Program-made: the position numbers and the translations under genes | Notes under the pieces: model-generated | Database searches by the model: none | What the model was told of the DNA's origin: nothing | What the model saw: only the letters and a program-made list of their open reading frames with translations | In this document: piece after piece, positions 35,441-44,663 of the stretch | Position numbering within the stretch: the stretch's first letter is position 1 | How the letters are laid out: the number at the start of each line of letters is the position of its first letter | DNA from: Mycobacterium sp. 1245805.9 | GTDB taxonomy: Bacteria; Actinomycetota; Actinomycetes; Mycobacteriales; Mycobacteriaceae | DNA: 60,707 nt | Direction of reading: 5' to 3' | Assembly (NCBI RefSeq): GCF_001672915.1 | Contig: NZ_LZKR01000168.1 | Location: 1-60,707 of the forward strand

Positions 35441-37078
35441 ATGTATCGCCAGATCCTCGATCCCGTCGGCCACTCGCTGGCATGGAGTTCACTCGTTGCG
35501 GCCGTGCCGCTGGCATCGCTGTTCGTGATGCTCGGTGTGTTGCGGGTGCGGGCCTGGATCGCGTCCGTCGCGTCGCTGGCCGTCGCGATCGTGATCGCGG
35601 TCGCGGTCTACGGGATGCCGATCGGCCAGGCGGCGCTGGCGGGCGCGGAGGGCGCCGTCTTCGGGTTCTTCCCGATCCTGTGGATCGTGATCAACGCGAT
35701 CTGGGTGTACCAGATGACAGTGGTGACAGGCCATTTCGACGTGCTGCGACGCAGTTTTGCGACGGTCAGCGACGATCACCGGATCCAGGCGATCATCATC
35801 GCGTTTTCGTTCGGCGCGTTGCTCGAAGCGCTCGCCGGGTTCGGCACGCCGGTCGCGGTCACCTCAGTGATGCTGCTCGCGCTGGGCTTCAAACCGATCA
35901 AGGCGGCGGTGCTGGCGCTGGTCGCCAACACGGCACCGGTGGCATTCGGCGCGATGGCCACGCCCATCATCACGCTCGCCAAGACGTCCGGGTTGCCGAC
36001 CGACACGCTCGGCGCGATGGTCGGACGCCAGACCCCGATCCTGGCGGTCTTCGTCCCCCTGGCGCTGGTCGCCATCGTCGACGGCCGCCGCGGCGTGCGC
36101 GAAACATGGATCCCCGCGCTCGCGGGCGGCGTGGTGTTCGGCCTGGGTCAATACGCGACCTCGAACTTCGTGTCGGTGCCACTGGCGGACGTGATCGCGT
36201 CCCTGTTGTCCGCGGGTGCCGTTGTGTCGGTGGTTCGCATCCGGCCGTCACGCCCCGAACACGTCGGCGCCCCGGTCATCGCCGGCGGTGCCGCGGACGC
36301 GCCGGCTCCCGACTTCGCCGGGCGCGTCGCGGATCCCGACCCGCGCGGGCAGGTGCTGCGCGCGTACGCGCCCTACGCGATCGTCATCGCCGTCTTCGTG
36401 ATTTGCCAGATCTCGTGGGTGAAGAAGCTTCTCGACAAGGCGACCTTCATCGTGCATTGGCCGGGGCTGCACCTCTATACGGCCAAAGGCGCCCCGTCGT
36501 CGCTGCCCAACTTCACGTTGAATCTGCTGACCACGCCGGGCACCCAGATGCTCGTGGCCGGAGTCCTCACCATGGTCGCGCTGCGCCTGTCGGTGGCGAG
36601 GGCGGTACGGGCCTACGGGGCGACGCTGCATCAGCTGCGATGGGCCATCGTCACCGTAATGGCAGTGCTGGCATTGGCATTCGTGATGAACGCGTCCGGG
36701 CAGACCATCACCCTGGGCACGTGGATGGCCGGGGCCGGCGGCGCTTTCGCGCTGCTCTCCCCCATCCTGGGCTGGCTCGGTGTAGCGGTGACGGGGTCCG
36801 ACACCTCCTCGAACTCGCTGTTCGGCGCGCTGCAGGTGACCGCCGCGACCAAGGCCGGGCTGTCCCCGGTGTTGATGGCCGCCGGCAACAGCTCCGGCGG
36901 AGTGCTCGGCAAGATGATTTCGCCGCAGAACCTCGCCATCGGGGCGGCGGCGGTCGGCGTGCACGGCAAGGAAGGCGACATCTTCCGCCGGGTGTTCGTC
37001 TGGAGCCTGGTGTTCCTGGCGTTCATCTGCGCGCTCTCGGGGCTGCAGGCCTCGTTGCTGTCCTGGATGGTGCCCTGA
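35441..37078 (+). CDS. LctP-family lactate permease
   Basis: A 545-residue membrane protein with about 12-14 helices. Family segments are FSFGALLEALAGFGTPVAVTS, ANTAPVAFGAMATPIITLA and GVAVTGSDTSSNSLFGALQV, plus the C-terminal ISPQNLAIGAAAVG. It would import L-lactate or glycolate with protons. The ATG was chosen at 35441, where homology starts. No lactate dehydrogenase gene is adjacent. The leader carries nested inverted repeats at about 35342-35366 (GGTGGCC...GGCCACC). Confidence 0.93.
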   Translation: MYRQILDPVGHSLAWSSLVAAVPLASLFVMLGVLRVRAWIASVASLAVAIVIAVAVYGMPIGQAALAGAEGAVFGFFPILWIVINAIWVYQMTVVTGHFDVLRRSFATVSDDHRIQAIIIAFSFGALLEALAGFGTPVAVTSVMLLALGFKPIKAAVLALVANTAPVAFGAMATPIITLAKTSGLPTDTLGAMVGRQTPILAVFVPLALVAIVDGRRGVRETWIPALAGGVVFGLGQYATSNFVSVPLADVIASLLSAGAVVSVVRIRPSRPEHVGAPVIAGGAADAPAPDFAGRVADPDPRGQVLRAYAPYAIVIAVFVICQISWVKKLLDKATFIVHWPGLHLYTAKGAPSSLPNFTLNLLTTPGTQMLVAGVLTMVALRLSVARAVRAYGATLHQLRWAIVTVMAVLALAFVMNASGQTITLGTWMAGAGGAFALLSPILGWLGVAVTGSDTSSNSLFGALQVTAATKAGLSPVLMAAGNSSGGVLGKMISPQNLAIGAAAVGVHGKEGDIFRRVFVWSLVFLAFICALSGLQASLLSWMVP

Positions 37079-37130
37079 TTCTTCGGAAAAGATTGCCACA
37101 GCCGTCCCAGACGGCGCTAAGCTGCTGTTC

Positions 37131-37868
37131 GTGCGCAAGGGCGGATTAGCCATCGGTCGAAGCCGCTGGTTGGCGTTGGCGGCCTCGCTGGTGGTCTCGG
37201 CCGCCATCATCTACGCGCAAGGCGCCAAACCCACGCACGCTCAGGGCACCACTCCGTGCTGCGCCGACAAGCCGGCCGCAGGCCAGGCCGCCCCGCCGTC
37301 CGGGCGGCCGCTCGCCGCGGCGGCGCCCGGTCCGACCGCCGCGCCGCCACCGGGCGGTCCGGCGCCGCAGATCGCCAGTCCCGCGGAGGTGGAGAAGCTG
37401 GCGGCCGGCGCTCCCGCCGCCGCCCAGCAATTCCTGTTCCCGTTGTCCCCCGGCGTCGCGTCCGAGCAGCGGTTGCAGGTCAAGACCATTTGGGCGGCCC
37501 GCGCCATCAGCGTGCTGTTCCCGGAGATCACCACCATCTACGGGTATCGCGAGGACCCGTTGCCGTGGCACCCCAACGGGTTGGCGATCGACGTGATGAT
37601 CCCCAACCACGCCAGCCCCGAAGGCATCCAGCTGGGTAACGAAATCGCCGGGTACGCCCTGGCGAACGCGAAACGGTGGGGCATCAACCACGTGATCTGG
37701 CGCCAGAAGATCTACCCGGGCGTCGGCGCACCGAGCTGGATGTCAAACCTGGGCAACGAAACGCTCAACCACTACGACCACGTTCACATCGCCACGAACG
37801 GCGGCGGCTACCCGACGGGTCACGAGACGTACTACATCGGGTCGATGACACCCGCGCCCACCGAGTGA
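37131..37868 (+). CDS. Secreted protein with a LAS-type metallopeptidase-like domain
   Basis: A 245-residue exported protein. A signal or anchor segment (about 10-30) precedes a Pro/Ala/Gly-rich linker to about residue 80. The C-terminal domain has WHPNGLAIDVMIPNH and HYDHVHIA, an arrangement of His, Asp and HxH like LAS/M15 zinc enzymes and like proteins annotated as ARB_07466-type. It may bind or trim peptidoglycan, but catalysis is unproven. The start is GTG. It stands alone, 52 bases after lctP. Confidence 0.8.
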   Translation: MRKGGLAIGRSRWLALAASLVVSAAIIYAQGAKPTHAQGTTPCCADKPAAGQAAPPSGRPLAAAAPGPTAAPPPGGPAPQIASPAEVEKLAAGAPAAAQQFLFPLSPGVASEQRLQVKTIWAARAISVLFPEITTIYGYREDPLPWHPNGLAIDVMIPNHASPEGIQLGNEIAGYALANAKRWGINHVIWRQKIYPGVGAPSWMSNLGNETLNHYDHVHIATNGGGYPTGHETYYIGSMTPAPTE

Positions 37869-37925
37869 TCAACGCCCGAATGTCGTTGTAGCCGAGCAGA
37901 TTCCGATCCTCCGTCGGGGGTACGG

Positions 37926-38963
37926 TCAGCCGAGCAGGCCGAGCAGGCCGCCGGTGACGATTGGGGGCACCGTCAATTGCCCACCGCCCAGGCTCGGGGG
38001 CAGCGTCAGAATGCCGCCGGTGACGACCGACGGGATCCCGACGTCCCCGCCGCCGAGATTCGAGGGCAGGCTCAGCACACCGCCGGTCAGGATCGACGGG
38101 ATGCTGACGTCCCCGCCGCCCGCGATCGGGGGCAGGCTCAGCACCCCACCCGTGAGGATCGACGGGATGCTCAGCTGCCCACCGCCCAGGCTCGGCGGCA
38201 GGGTCACCGCGCCGCCTTCGAGGATCGGGGTCAAGATGCTGCTGATCGGGGGCACCGTAAACACGCCGCCGCCAAGGCTGGACGGCAGGCTCAGCAGGCC
38301 ACCGGTGATGATGGAGGGCAACCCCAGCACACCACCGCCGAGGGTTGCGGGCAGTTCGAGCACGCCGCCGGTGAGGATCGACGGCACGGTCAACTCCCCA
38401 CCGCCCAGGAACGCGGGCAGTCCCACCACGCCGCCATTGACGATCGGGTTCAGTGCGGTGGCGACGGACGACCCGACGCTGTAGATCGACGGCACGATCA
38501 ATTCCGCACCGCCCAGGATCGGCGGCAGATCCAGCACACCCCCGGTGATGAACGACGGCACGCTCAGCACCCCACCGCCCAGGATCGGCGGCAGGGTCAC
38601 CACGCCACCGTTCAGGTTCAGGCTCGCGCTGCCGCCCAGGAACGACGACAGGTTCAAATCCGCGGCGGCCGCGGCTCCGGCGTTGGCCAGCTCGGTGTTG
38701 AGGTAGGCGCCGGCGCCCGCGTTGATCAAGCCGACGAACTCATCGTGAAACAGGTTGGCTTGGGCGTTGATGACTTGAAATTCCTGGCCGAAGTCGCTGA
38801 ATAGCGTTGCGACCAAAGCCGATACCTCGTCCTGGGCGGCGGCGGCCACGGCCGTCGTGGGCCCCGCCGCCGACGCGGCGGATCCGGACAGCAACGAGCG
38901 GATGCCTGCCAGACCTTCGGCCGCAGACTGCAGCTGCTCTGGAGCCGTCACGAGGTATGACAC
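37926..38963 (-). CDS. PE-family protein with a 22-residue repeat domain
   Basis: A 345-residue protein. Residues 1-95 are a PE domain (SYLVTAPEQLQSAAEGLAG, AAQDEVSALVATLFSDFGQEFQ, FVGLINAGAGAYLNTELANA), starting at GTG 38963. PE domains mark substrates of ESX/type VII secretion. Residues 119-345 are a repeat built on GGGxLxxPSIxTGGxLxLPPxL; there is no PGRS-type glycine-alanine run. Usually PE partners with PPE, but no PPE or ESX gene is nearby, so it is an orphan. It probably lies at the cell surface. Confidence 0.9.
   Translation of the reverse strand: MSYLVTAPEQLQSAAEGLAGIRSLLSGSAASAAGPTTAVAAAAQDEVSALVATLFSDFGQEFQVINAQANLFHDEFVGLINAGAGAYLNTELANAGAAAAADLNLSSFLGGSASLNLNGGVVTLPPILGGGVLSVPSFITGGVLDLPPILGGAELIVPSIYSVGSSVATALNPIVNGGVVGLPAFLGGGELTVPSILTGGVLELPATLGGGVLGLPSIITGGLLSLPSSLGGGVFTVPPISSILTPILEGGAVTLPPSLGGGQLSIPSILTGGVLSLPPIAGGGDVSIPSILTGGVLSLPSNLGGGDVGIPSVVTGGILTLPPSLGGGQLTVPPIVTGGLLGLLG
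37929..38609 (-). repeat. Coding tandem repeat, period 66 bases
   Basis: Nine (L/A)GG-type units start at residues 128, 150, 186, 208, 230, 259, 281, 303 and 325 of the PE protein. The step is 22 residues except for two insertions (36 and 29). Each unit is two 11-residue halves, GGGxLxxPSIx and TGGxLxLPPxL. This regular GG/LP pattern is compatible with a beta-solenoid. Confidence 0.85.
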
Positions 38964-39141
38964 GATGTGCCTCCCGCCGATCCGCTGCGACACTCGCCCG
39001 ATGGCCTAACGCTAAAAGCGTAATAGCATATCGCCGAAATGCCTATGAAAACTCCGTTTTTCAGCAATTACGTTGCTCAACGAGCCTCAACTGCGGGTGG
39101 CGCCGGCCGCCGAAAACCCCGATGCTGTTGTTCATTTCGCC

Positions 39142-39924
39142 TCATTGGGCGGTCCACCCGCCGTCGATCGAATAACTGGCGCCGGTGATGGTGGCGGCCG
39201 CGTCGCCGGCCAGAAAGACCGCGAGCGCACCGATGTCCTCCGGTTGGGTGTAGCGCGCCATCGGCTGCTTTTCGGCGACGAACTCCGGCTTGGCCTCTTC
39301 GAACGACTTGCCCGCCGCGTCGGCGCGGGTTTGGATCTGCTGGGCGATCAGGGGTGTCATCACCCAACCGGGGCAGATCGCGTTGCAGGTTATGCCGTGG
39401 TCGGCGGTTTCGATGGCCACCACCTTGGTCAGTCCGACAACGCCGTGCTTGGCCGCGACATACGCGGCTTTTTCGGCGCTGGCGACAAGGCCGTGCGCCG
39501 AGGCGATGTTGATGATTCGGCCCCAGCCACGGCGTTTCATCCCCGGTAGCGCGCAGCGACACGTGTGGAAGACGGCCGACAGATTCGTCGCGATCACGGC
39601 GTCCCACTTCTCGACCGGGAATTCCTCGAGCTTCGCCACGTACTGGATGCCCGCGTTGTTCACGAGGACATCGATTGCGCCGAAAGACTTTTCGGCACCG
39701 GTGATCATGTCTGCGACCTCGTGCGGCTTGGTCACATCGGCGTCCGAATAGGCCGCGCTCACCCCGAACGTCTCCTCGATGTCGCGACGCAGTCCGGCAA
39801 CGGTCTCGGGGTCGCCGAAACCGTTGAGGGTCACGTTCGCGCCCTCGGCGGCGAACGCGCGCGCGATGCCCAGGCCTATACCGGACGTGGAACCCGTTAC
39901 CAGTACGGACTTTCCGCCAAGCAT
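39142..39924 (-). CDS. 3-hydroxybutyrate dehydrogenase-like SDR
   Basis: A 260-residue short-chain dehydrogenase. It has the NAD motif TGSTSGIGLGIA at residues 11-22, NNAG near 90, the catalytic serine in IASAHG and YVAAK near 155. The segment TPLIAQQIQTRADAAG is like the substrate lid of D-3-hydroxybutyrate dehydrogenases, which convert 3-hydroxybutyrate to acetoacetate. It starts four bases after the anti-anti-sigma stop, so it is likely the third gene of the partner-switching operon, an odd pairing. Confidence 0.87.
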   Translation of the reverse strand: MLGGKSVLVTGSTSGIGLGIARAFAAEGANVTLNGFGDPETVAGLRRDIEETFGVSAAYSDADVTKPHEVADMITGAEKSFGAIDVLVNNAGIQYVAKLEEFPVEKWDAVIATNLSAVFHTCRCALPGMKRRGWGRIINIASAHGLVASAEKAAYVAAKHGVVGLTKVVAIETADHGITCNAICPGWVMTPLIAQQIQTRADAAGKSFEEAKPEFVAEKQPMARYTQPEDIGALAVFLAGDAAATITGASYSIDGGWTAQ

Positions 39925-39928
39925 CGCG

Positions 39929-40255
39929 TCAGCGTTCGGCTGCCGGCCGCGCGGGTTCGACGGCGACGAGCTCCGTTATGCCGCTCACGGTGAGGACGGG
40001 CATCACCAGGGGGTGGGCGATGAGATCGATGTGGGCGGCCCGGGCGAACAAGGCGTTGATGGCGGCGCTGTCCAGGTACTCGACCGCGCTGAGGTCGACG
40101 GTGAACGTGCCACCATTGCTCGCGGCCTCGGCCATGGCGCCGCTGAGCGCTTCGTTGAACGCGTCGATGTTGCTCAGGTCGATCTCCCCCGCCGCGGTCA
40201 GCACGAGCTTCCCGTCGTCGCGGCGCGCGGTGTCGAGGGTGAGCGAGGTGGGCAT
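39929..40255 (-). CDS. STAS-domain anti-anti-sigma factor
   Basis: A 108-residue STAS protein. The phosphorylatable serine lies in the segment VEYLDSAAINALF near residue 63, as in SpoIIAA/RsbV. When dephosphorylated it would bind an anti-sigma kinase and release a sigma factor. Its ATG shares one base with the stop of the SpoIIE-type phosphatase gene, so the phosphatase and its probable substrate are co-translated. The sigma factor is not in the window. Confidence 0.9.
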   Translation of the reverse strand: MPTSLTLDTARRDDGKLVLTAAGEIDLSNIDAFNEALSGAMAEAASNGGTFTVDLSAVEYLDSAAINALFARAAHIDLIAHPLVMPVLTVSGITELVAVEPARPAAER

Positions 40256-42786
40256 CAGGTGATCCTCGCCCATAGGTGAACCGTGGTTCCAGCGGCCTCG
40301 GGGTTTATGGTGACGTCCTGCATGAGCCCGCGCATCAGTGCGATGCCGCGGCCGCGATTGGTCTCGGCGGCCGGCTGCGGAGGTTTCCACGAGCCGCTGT
40401 CGGTGATGGTCAACCGCACCTGGTCCACCAATATGGTGGCGCCCAGGCTGATCGTGCCCCCCGGGCTGTGGCGGTGACCGTGCTCGATGGCGTTGGCGAC
40501 GGCCTCGCCCGCGGCGACGAGCACGTTCATCGTCTGATCCGCGTCCAGCTTGGCTCGGGTCAGCCACCGGCGCAGTGCGGTGCGGGTGGGCGCGAGCTGG
40601 CTGACGTCGGCTGGAAACTCCAACTCCAGCGGGGCGGGATGGCGGTAGAGGAGCAGCACGACGTCGTCCTGATAGCCGCCGTCCGGCGCCAGACCGGACA
40701 TGATCTGGTCCGCTAAATCGTCGAGTGTGGAATCGCGGCCGTCCTGGACGAGGCCGGCCGCGCGCGAAATGCCCTGGTACAGCAGTCGACGGCGGCGTTC
40801 GACCAGGCCGTCGGTGTAGAGCAGCAACGTGGCGCGCGGCGGAATGGTCACCCGTGCTTCGGGGCGGGGCCAATCGGGTCGCACTCCGAGGGCGATGGTG
40901 TGGCCGTCGTCAAGCATTCGGGTGGTGCCGTCGGCGTCGACCAGGACGGCCGGCGGGTGCCCGGCGCTCGAGTAGACCAGTTCACCGGTCTCGGGGTCGA
41001 GCACCGCGCAGACGGCGGTGGTGCATTGCGCGCCGGGCAGCCGTGCGGCGAAGCGGTCGATGCCCGCCAGGGCGGCGCTGGGGCTGGGGTTCTCGAACAG
41101 CAGCGCGCGGCAGGCGCTGCGCACCTGCCCCATCACGGTGGCGGCGTCCAGGCCGTGGCCGACGCAGTCGCCGACGATCAACGCGATGCGCCCGTCGTCC
41201 AGGTCGAAGACGTCGTACCAGTCGCCGCCAACCTGCAGGGGCCAACTGGCGGCCTGGTACCGGACGGCGAATCCGTGCGGTAGGTCCGCGGGCCCGAGGA
41301 TCGCGTGTTGGAGCGCGAGGGCCGTTTCCCGCTGCTGGTCGACCTGGTGTACGCGCTGCAGGCCCTGGCCGAGGCGGCCCGCCAACACGGTCAGCAGCGT
41401 CTGGTCCTCGAGGGTGAACGGCCGCGCCTCGACCAGGTCGATCCGGACGACGAGCACCCCCTCGGGGTGCTGCAGCGCGATCCCCGCCGTGCCGGGCTGC
41501 GACGCGTTGGGGGTCAGCAGGTCGCCGCCGCGCAGCGAGCTGAGCATCTGCCGGGTCTCAGCCGGCAGGTCGGCCCACTGTGCGGGCTCCCCGACCGATT
41601 CCACCCGCGGTTCGCCCGAGGCGGTTTCCGTGGCGGAACCGTGGGTCGGGAAGGTGACGGCCAGAACACGACGGGCCCGCCACAGCCGGCGCAGTTCCTC
41701 GGCCGCGGCGTGCACCGCGTCATCGACGGTGTCGGCTTGGGCGAGTTCCTGGTTGAGCGCGTGTTCGCGGCCCGCGGCCAGCGCCAAGGCGATGGCGGCG
41801 TGCCGGGCGAAATCGCTGACGAGCTCCAGGTAGTCGTTGTCGAACGCCTGCTGCTGTGGCTGGCGCGCGACGGCGATCACCCCGAGCACCCGGCCGTCGG
41901 CGATCAGCGGCATCACGATCGCCGAGCGTTCACCGACGTCGGTGAACCCCTCGATCGGGTACTGGAAGGAATCGGTGATCAGCGGCAGGCCGCGGCGCGC
42001 CACGCCGCCGGTGGTGGAGCCGTCCATCGGCACCTGCCGGCCGATCACCTCCGAGGCGTACCGGCCCGCCGTGGCGGCCACCACCAGGGTGTCGACCTGA
42101 TCGGAGGGCAGGTCTGGCTCCCGTGGCACGAGCAAGATCGCCTGTTCGGCGTCGGCCAACTCCAGCGCCCGGTTCACGATGAGCTGCAACGGCCCCGTCT
42201 GCGGGTCACCGGACAGCAGGGCGGTCGTGATTTCCCGGCTGGCCTTCGTCCATTTCGACGATTCGCGTTCCCGCTCGAACAGTCGGGCGTTGTCGATGGC
42301 GGCCGCCGCCGCCGTGGCCAACGCCCGGACGGCGGCTTCGTGGGAGTCGGTAAACACCCGGCCCGGACGGTCGTCGGCGAGGTAGAGGCTGCCGAAGTCG
42401 GCCGCCCGCACGGTGATCGGTATGCCGAGCAGCGCCCGCAGCTGCGGGACGCGCGCCTGCAGTGCGGCGGCCTCTGGGTGGGCGCTCAGGTCATCGACGC
42501 GCAGACCGTCGGCCACCGGCAGGTCGCCGAGCCGCCGGGCGGTGCCGGCGTCAATGCCCGCCTGAACGAACGAGGCCAAGGTGCCGTCGGGCGCGCGGAT
42601 GCCCAGCGCCGCGTACCGGGCATCGGTCAGCTCCATCGCGGCATTCACGATTCGGTGCAACGTCGAATCCAGATCCAGGTCGGCGCCGATCTCGACGATG
42701 ACCCGGACCAGCTTTTCCATCTGGTCGCGAGCCGCCTCCAGCTCGGCCAGCTGGGACCTCGGGTCGTCCCGGTCGTTGTGCCCCAT
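40255..42786 (-). CDS. GAF-SpoIIE phosphatase-HATPase partner-switching regulator
   Basis: An 843-residue cytoplasmic protein. Residues about 25-170 are a GAF domain (close in style to DevS-type GAFs: STLHRIVNAAMELTDARYAALG), about 180-330 a second GAF, and about 345-480 a third, weaker GAF-like part. About 490-690 is a SpoIIE/RsbU phosphatase (GGDWYDVFDLDDGRIALIVGD). About 710-843 is an RsbW-type kinase domain (AAGEAVANAIEHGH, NRGRGIALM). One protein thus carries both anti-sigma kinase and phosphatase, resembling Rv1364c in logic. It is coupled to the STAS gene. Confidence 0.92.
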   Translation of the reverse strand: MGHNDRDDPRSQLAELEAARDQMEKLVRVIVEIGADLDLDSTLHRIVNAAMELTDARYAALGIRAPDGTLASFVQAGIDAGTARRLGDLPVADGLRVDDLSAHPEAAALQARVPQLRALLGIPITVRAADFGSLYLADDRPGRVFTDSHEAAVRALATAAAAAIDNARLFERERESSKWTKASREITTALLSGDPQTGPLQLIVNRALELADAEQAILLVPREPDLPSDQVDTLVVAATAGRYASEVIGRQVPMDGSTTGGVARRGLPLITDSFQYPIEGFTDVGERSAIVMPLIADGRVLGVIAVARQPQQQAFDNDYLELVSDFARHAAIALALAAGREHALNQELAQADTVDDAVHAAAEELRRLWRARRVLAVTFPTHGSATETASGEPRVESVGEPAQWADLPAETRQMLSSLRGGDLLTPNASQPGTAGIALQHPEGVLVVRIDLVEARPFTLEDQTLLTVLAGRLGQGLQRVHQVDQQRETALALQHAILGPADLPHGFAVRYQAASWPLQVGGDWYDVFDLDDGRIALIVGDCVGHGLDAATVMGQVRSACRALLFENPSPSAALAGIDRFAARLPGAQCTTAVCAVLDPETGELVYSSAGHPPAVLVDADGTTRMLDDGHTIALGVRPDWPRPEARVTIPPRATLLLYTDGLVERRRRLLYQGISRAAGLVQDGRDSTLDDLADQIMSGLAPDGGYQDDVVLLLYRHPAPLELEFPADVSQLAPTRTALRRWLTRAKLDADQTMNVLVAAGEAVANAIEHGHRHSPGGTISLGATILVDQVRLTITDSGSWKPPQPAAETNRGRGIALMRGLMQDVTINPEAAGTTVHLWARIT

Positions 42787-42843
42787 AGCTCCAAATCTAA
42801 TTGTTAAATTCCGGCCCTCCCTTTAGGGCTCGGTGATCACCGG

Positions 42844-43725
42844 CTATCGGGCGTGGTCGTTCTCACCGAGGGCGGGTATCGCGGTGGTGATTACCCACTC
42901 GGGGCTGAATTGCACGCGCCGTCCGGTGCCGGCGCCGCCGCCCGGCCCGCCCCAGCGGACGGTCGCGCGACCGGAAAGCTGGAGCGTGATGCCGGTGCGG
43001 AAGTCGATGAACAGCAGCGCCGCCGACGGGTCGGCGGCGAGGTTTCCGAAGCTGTTGAACATGTTGTTGCCGGGATAGTCGGGCCACCACAGGCTCCCGT
43101 CGGCGACCCGGACGAACCCCGGGGGGCCGCCGCGGTGGGAAGCGTCGGTGCCGGCGGTGGGGTGTGTGGTGCCCAGAAAGAAGGTGTCGGCCGCCTCGAT
43201 GAGACGAATGTCCTCGGCTCGCAACGTCTTTCCGGAGTACAGCAGCTTTCGGTCCTCGGTGGGCGCTCCATCGACGTCGACGCGGTGCCGGTGGATGTAC
43301 TGCGGGCAGTTGCCGTAGGCCTGGTCCACGTCGACGGTCAGGGCACCGGGCTCGGTGGAGCTGAGGAGACCGTTGATTCGGACGCGCCTGCGGGTTTCGA
43401 AGTTCATGGCGATGACGCCGACCGGCTGCCCGGAAGGCAGGTCGTGCAGCGGGTCCGCGCTCGGCAGCTCCGCGTGGATCTCCAGTGCGGTCGGCGAGGC
43501 CGCCCGCAGGAACCCGGGTGGGCCGAACAGCGGTGAGGTCCAAAGCCGTCCGGACCGGTCCCGGGCGGCCATGGCCGCGATTGGCGCCTCGGAGAGGAAC
43601 GCGGCCGCGCCGGCGCGTAGTTGCCCGCGGCCGACCATCGGCGCGAGCCGGGCGGCCTCGGCCTCGACGCCGGCCTGTCGTTGGACGGCCAACTCGCCGC
43701 TATGAAAACCGACGCTCGACGTCAT
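42844..43725 (-). CDS. Pyridoxamine 5'-phosphate oxidase-family FMN protein
   Basis: A 293-residue split-barrel protein. RLWTSPLFGPPGFL, VGVIAMNFETRRRVRINGLL and a C-terminal DYPGNNMFNSFGNLAADPSAALLFIDF are typical of PPOX-type proteins that bind FMN or F420. YGNCPQYIHR is characteristic of this longer subgroup. The ATG overlaps the aldo-keto reductase stop by four bases, making it the last gene of the TetR-controlled operon. The substrate is unknown. Confidence 0.85.
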   Translation of the reverse strand: MTSSVGFHSGELAVQRQAGVEAEAARLAPMVGRGQLRAGAAAFLSEAPIAAMAARDRSGRLWTSPLFGPPGFLRAASPTALEIHAELPSADPLHDLPSGQPVGVIAMNFETRRRVRINGLLSSTEPGALTVDVDQAYGNCPQYIHRHRVDVDGAPTEDRKLLYSGKTLRAEDIRLIEAADTFFLGTTHPTAGTDASHRGGPPGFVRVADGSLWWPDYPGNNMFNSFGNLAADPSAALLFIDFRTGITLQLSGRATVRWGGPGGGAGTGRRVQFSPEWVITTAIPALGENDHAR

Positions 43726-44663
43726 TGCGGCACCTCGGCAAAGCCCGGTTGTCCGGCGTCGACCACGGAATTGAACCGGTATCGCGTTTCCAGGCTTTCG
43801 TTGATCTCTCGGATCGCGCTCTCGGGAAGCGCGGTGACGTCGAAGTTCTCGCCGATGCGTGCGGGTTTGACCGACGAGGTGAGAACGGCCGAGCCGCGCT
43901 GGATGCCCCACGCCAAAAGCACTTGCGCCGGCGTCTTCCCGACGCGCCGAGCGATCGAGACGATGAGCGGGTCGTCGAGCAATCGCGGTTCCAGCGCATG
44001 TCCCAGCGAGGCGAAGGCCAACAGGACGATCCCGTGCTCCTCGCACAATTCGTGGAGTTCCCACTGCGGGTGGTAGGGGTGCGCCTCGACCTCCACGACC
44101 GCCGGCTTGATGCGGGCGGTTTCGACGATCTTTCGGGCGCCCGCGGCGTCGATGTCGGACAGGCCTATCGCCCGCGAAAGACCCTCGTCCACAAGGGCTT
44201 CCATCGCGGCCCAGGTTTCCTGCAGCGTGACCCCGTCGTCGTAGACGACGTTTCCGTGCCGGTCGCGGGGGTCTTGGTCGTCGCCGGGGCGGAACGCGAA
44301 CGGCGTGTGCACCAGGTATAGATCGACCGCCTCCAGTCCGAGCCTGTCGAGGCTGGCCTGCAGCGCGGGCTTCACCCGTTCGGGTCGATGGTTGTTGTTC
44401 CACAGCTTGGTGGTGACGAAGAGTTCGTCACGGCGCACGATCCCGGCGGCGAACAACTCTTTGAGCGCCGCGCCGACGTCCGCCTCGTTGCGGTACCGCT
44501 CGGCGGCGTCGAGGTGGCGGAACCCGATCTCGACCGCGGTCTTGACCGCGTTTCGCGTCTCGTTGCGATCGGAAAGCGACGTGCCGAAGCCGAGCGCCGG
44601 AATCGCACCGCTGCCGTCGTTCAACGCGAACCTGTGCTGGTTTAGTTTCTCGTTCGGCGCCAT
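43722..44663 (-). CDS. Aldo/keto reductase
   Basis: A 313-residue NADPH-dependent reductase. All four catalytic residues can be placed: Asp in FRHLDAAERY, Tyr in the same segment, Lys in TTKLWNNNH, His in LVHTPF. The C-terminal SVKPARIGEN binds NADPH phosphate. It starts at ATG 44663 with AGGAGG upstream and overlaps the isochorismatase gene by 22 bases. It is the middle gene of the operon and probably reduces a reactive carbonyl. Confidence 0.92.
   Translation of the reverse strand: MAPNEKLNQHRFALNDGSGAIPALGFGTSLSDRNETRNAVKTAVEIGFRHLDAAERYRNEADVGAALKELFAAGIVRRDELFVTTKLWNNNHRPERVKPALQASLDRLGLEAVDLYLVHTPFAFRPGDDQDPRDRHGNVVYDDGVTLQETWAAMEALVDEGLSRAIGLSDIDAAGARKIVETARIKPAVVEVEAHPYHPQWELHELCEEHGIVLLAFASLGHALEPRLLDDPLIVSIARRVGKTPAQVLLAWGIQRGSAVLTSSVKPARIGENFDVTALPESAIREINESLETRYRFNSVVDAGQPGFAEVPQ

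Noticed and set aside
37929..38609. Regular 66-base repeats considered as a CRISPR array
   Set aside because: The units are contiguous, in frame and vary mostly at third positions; they are protein repeats with no spacers and no cas genes nearby.
41305..42807. A 500-codon plus-strand frame
   Set aside because: Antisense to the GAF-SpoIIE-HATPase gene and lacking any recognisable motif.
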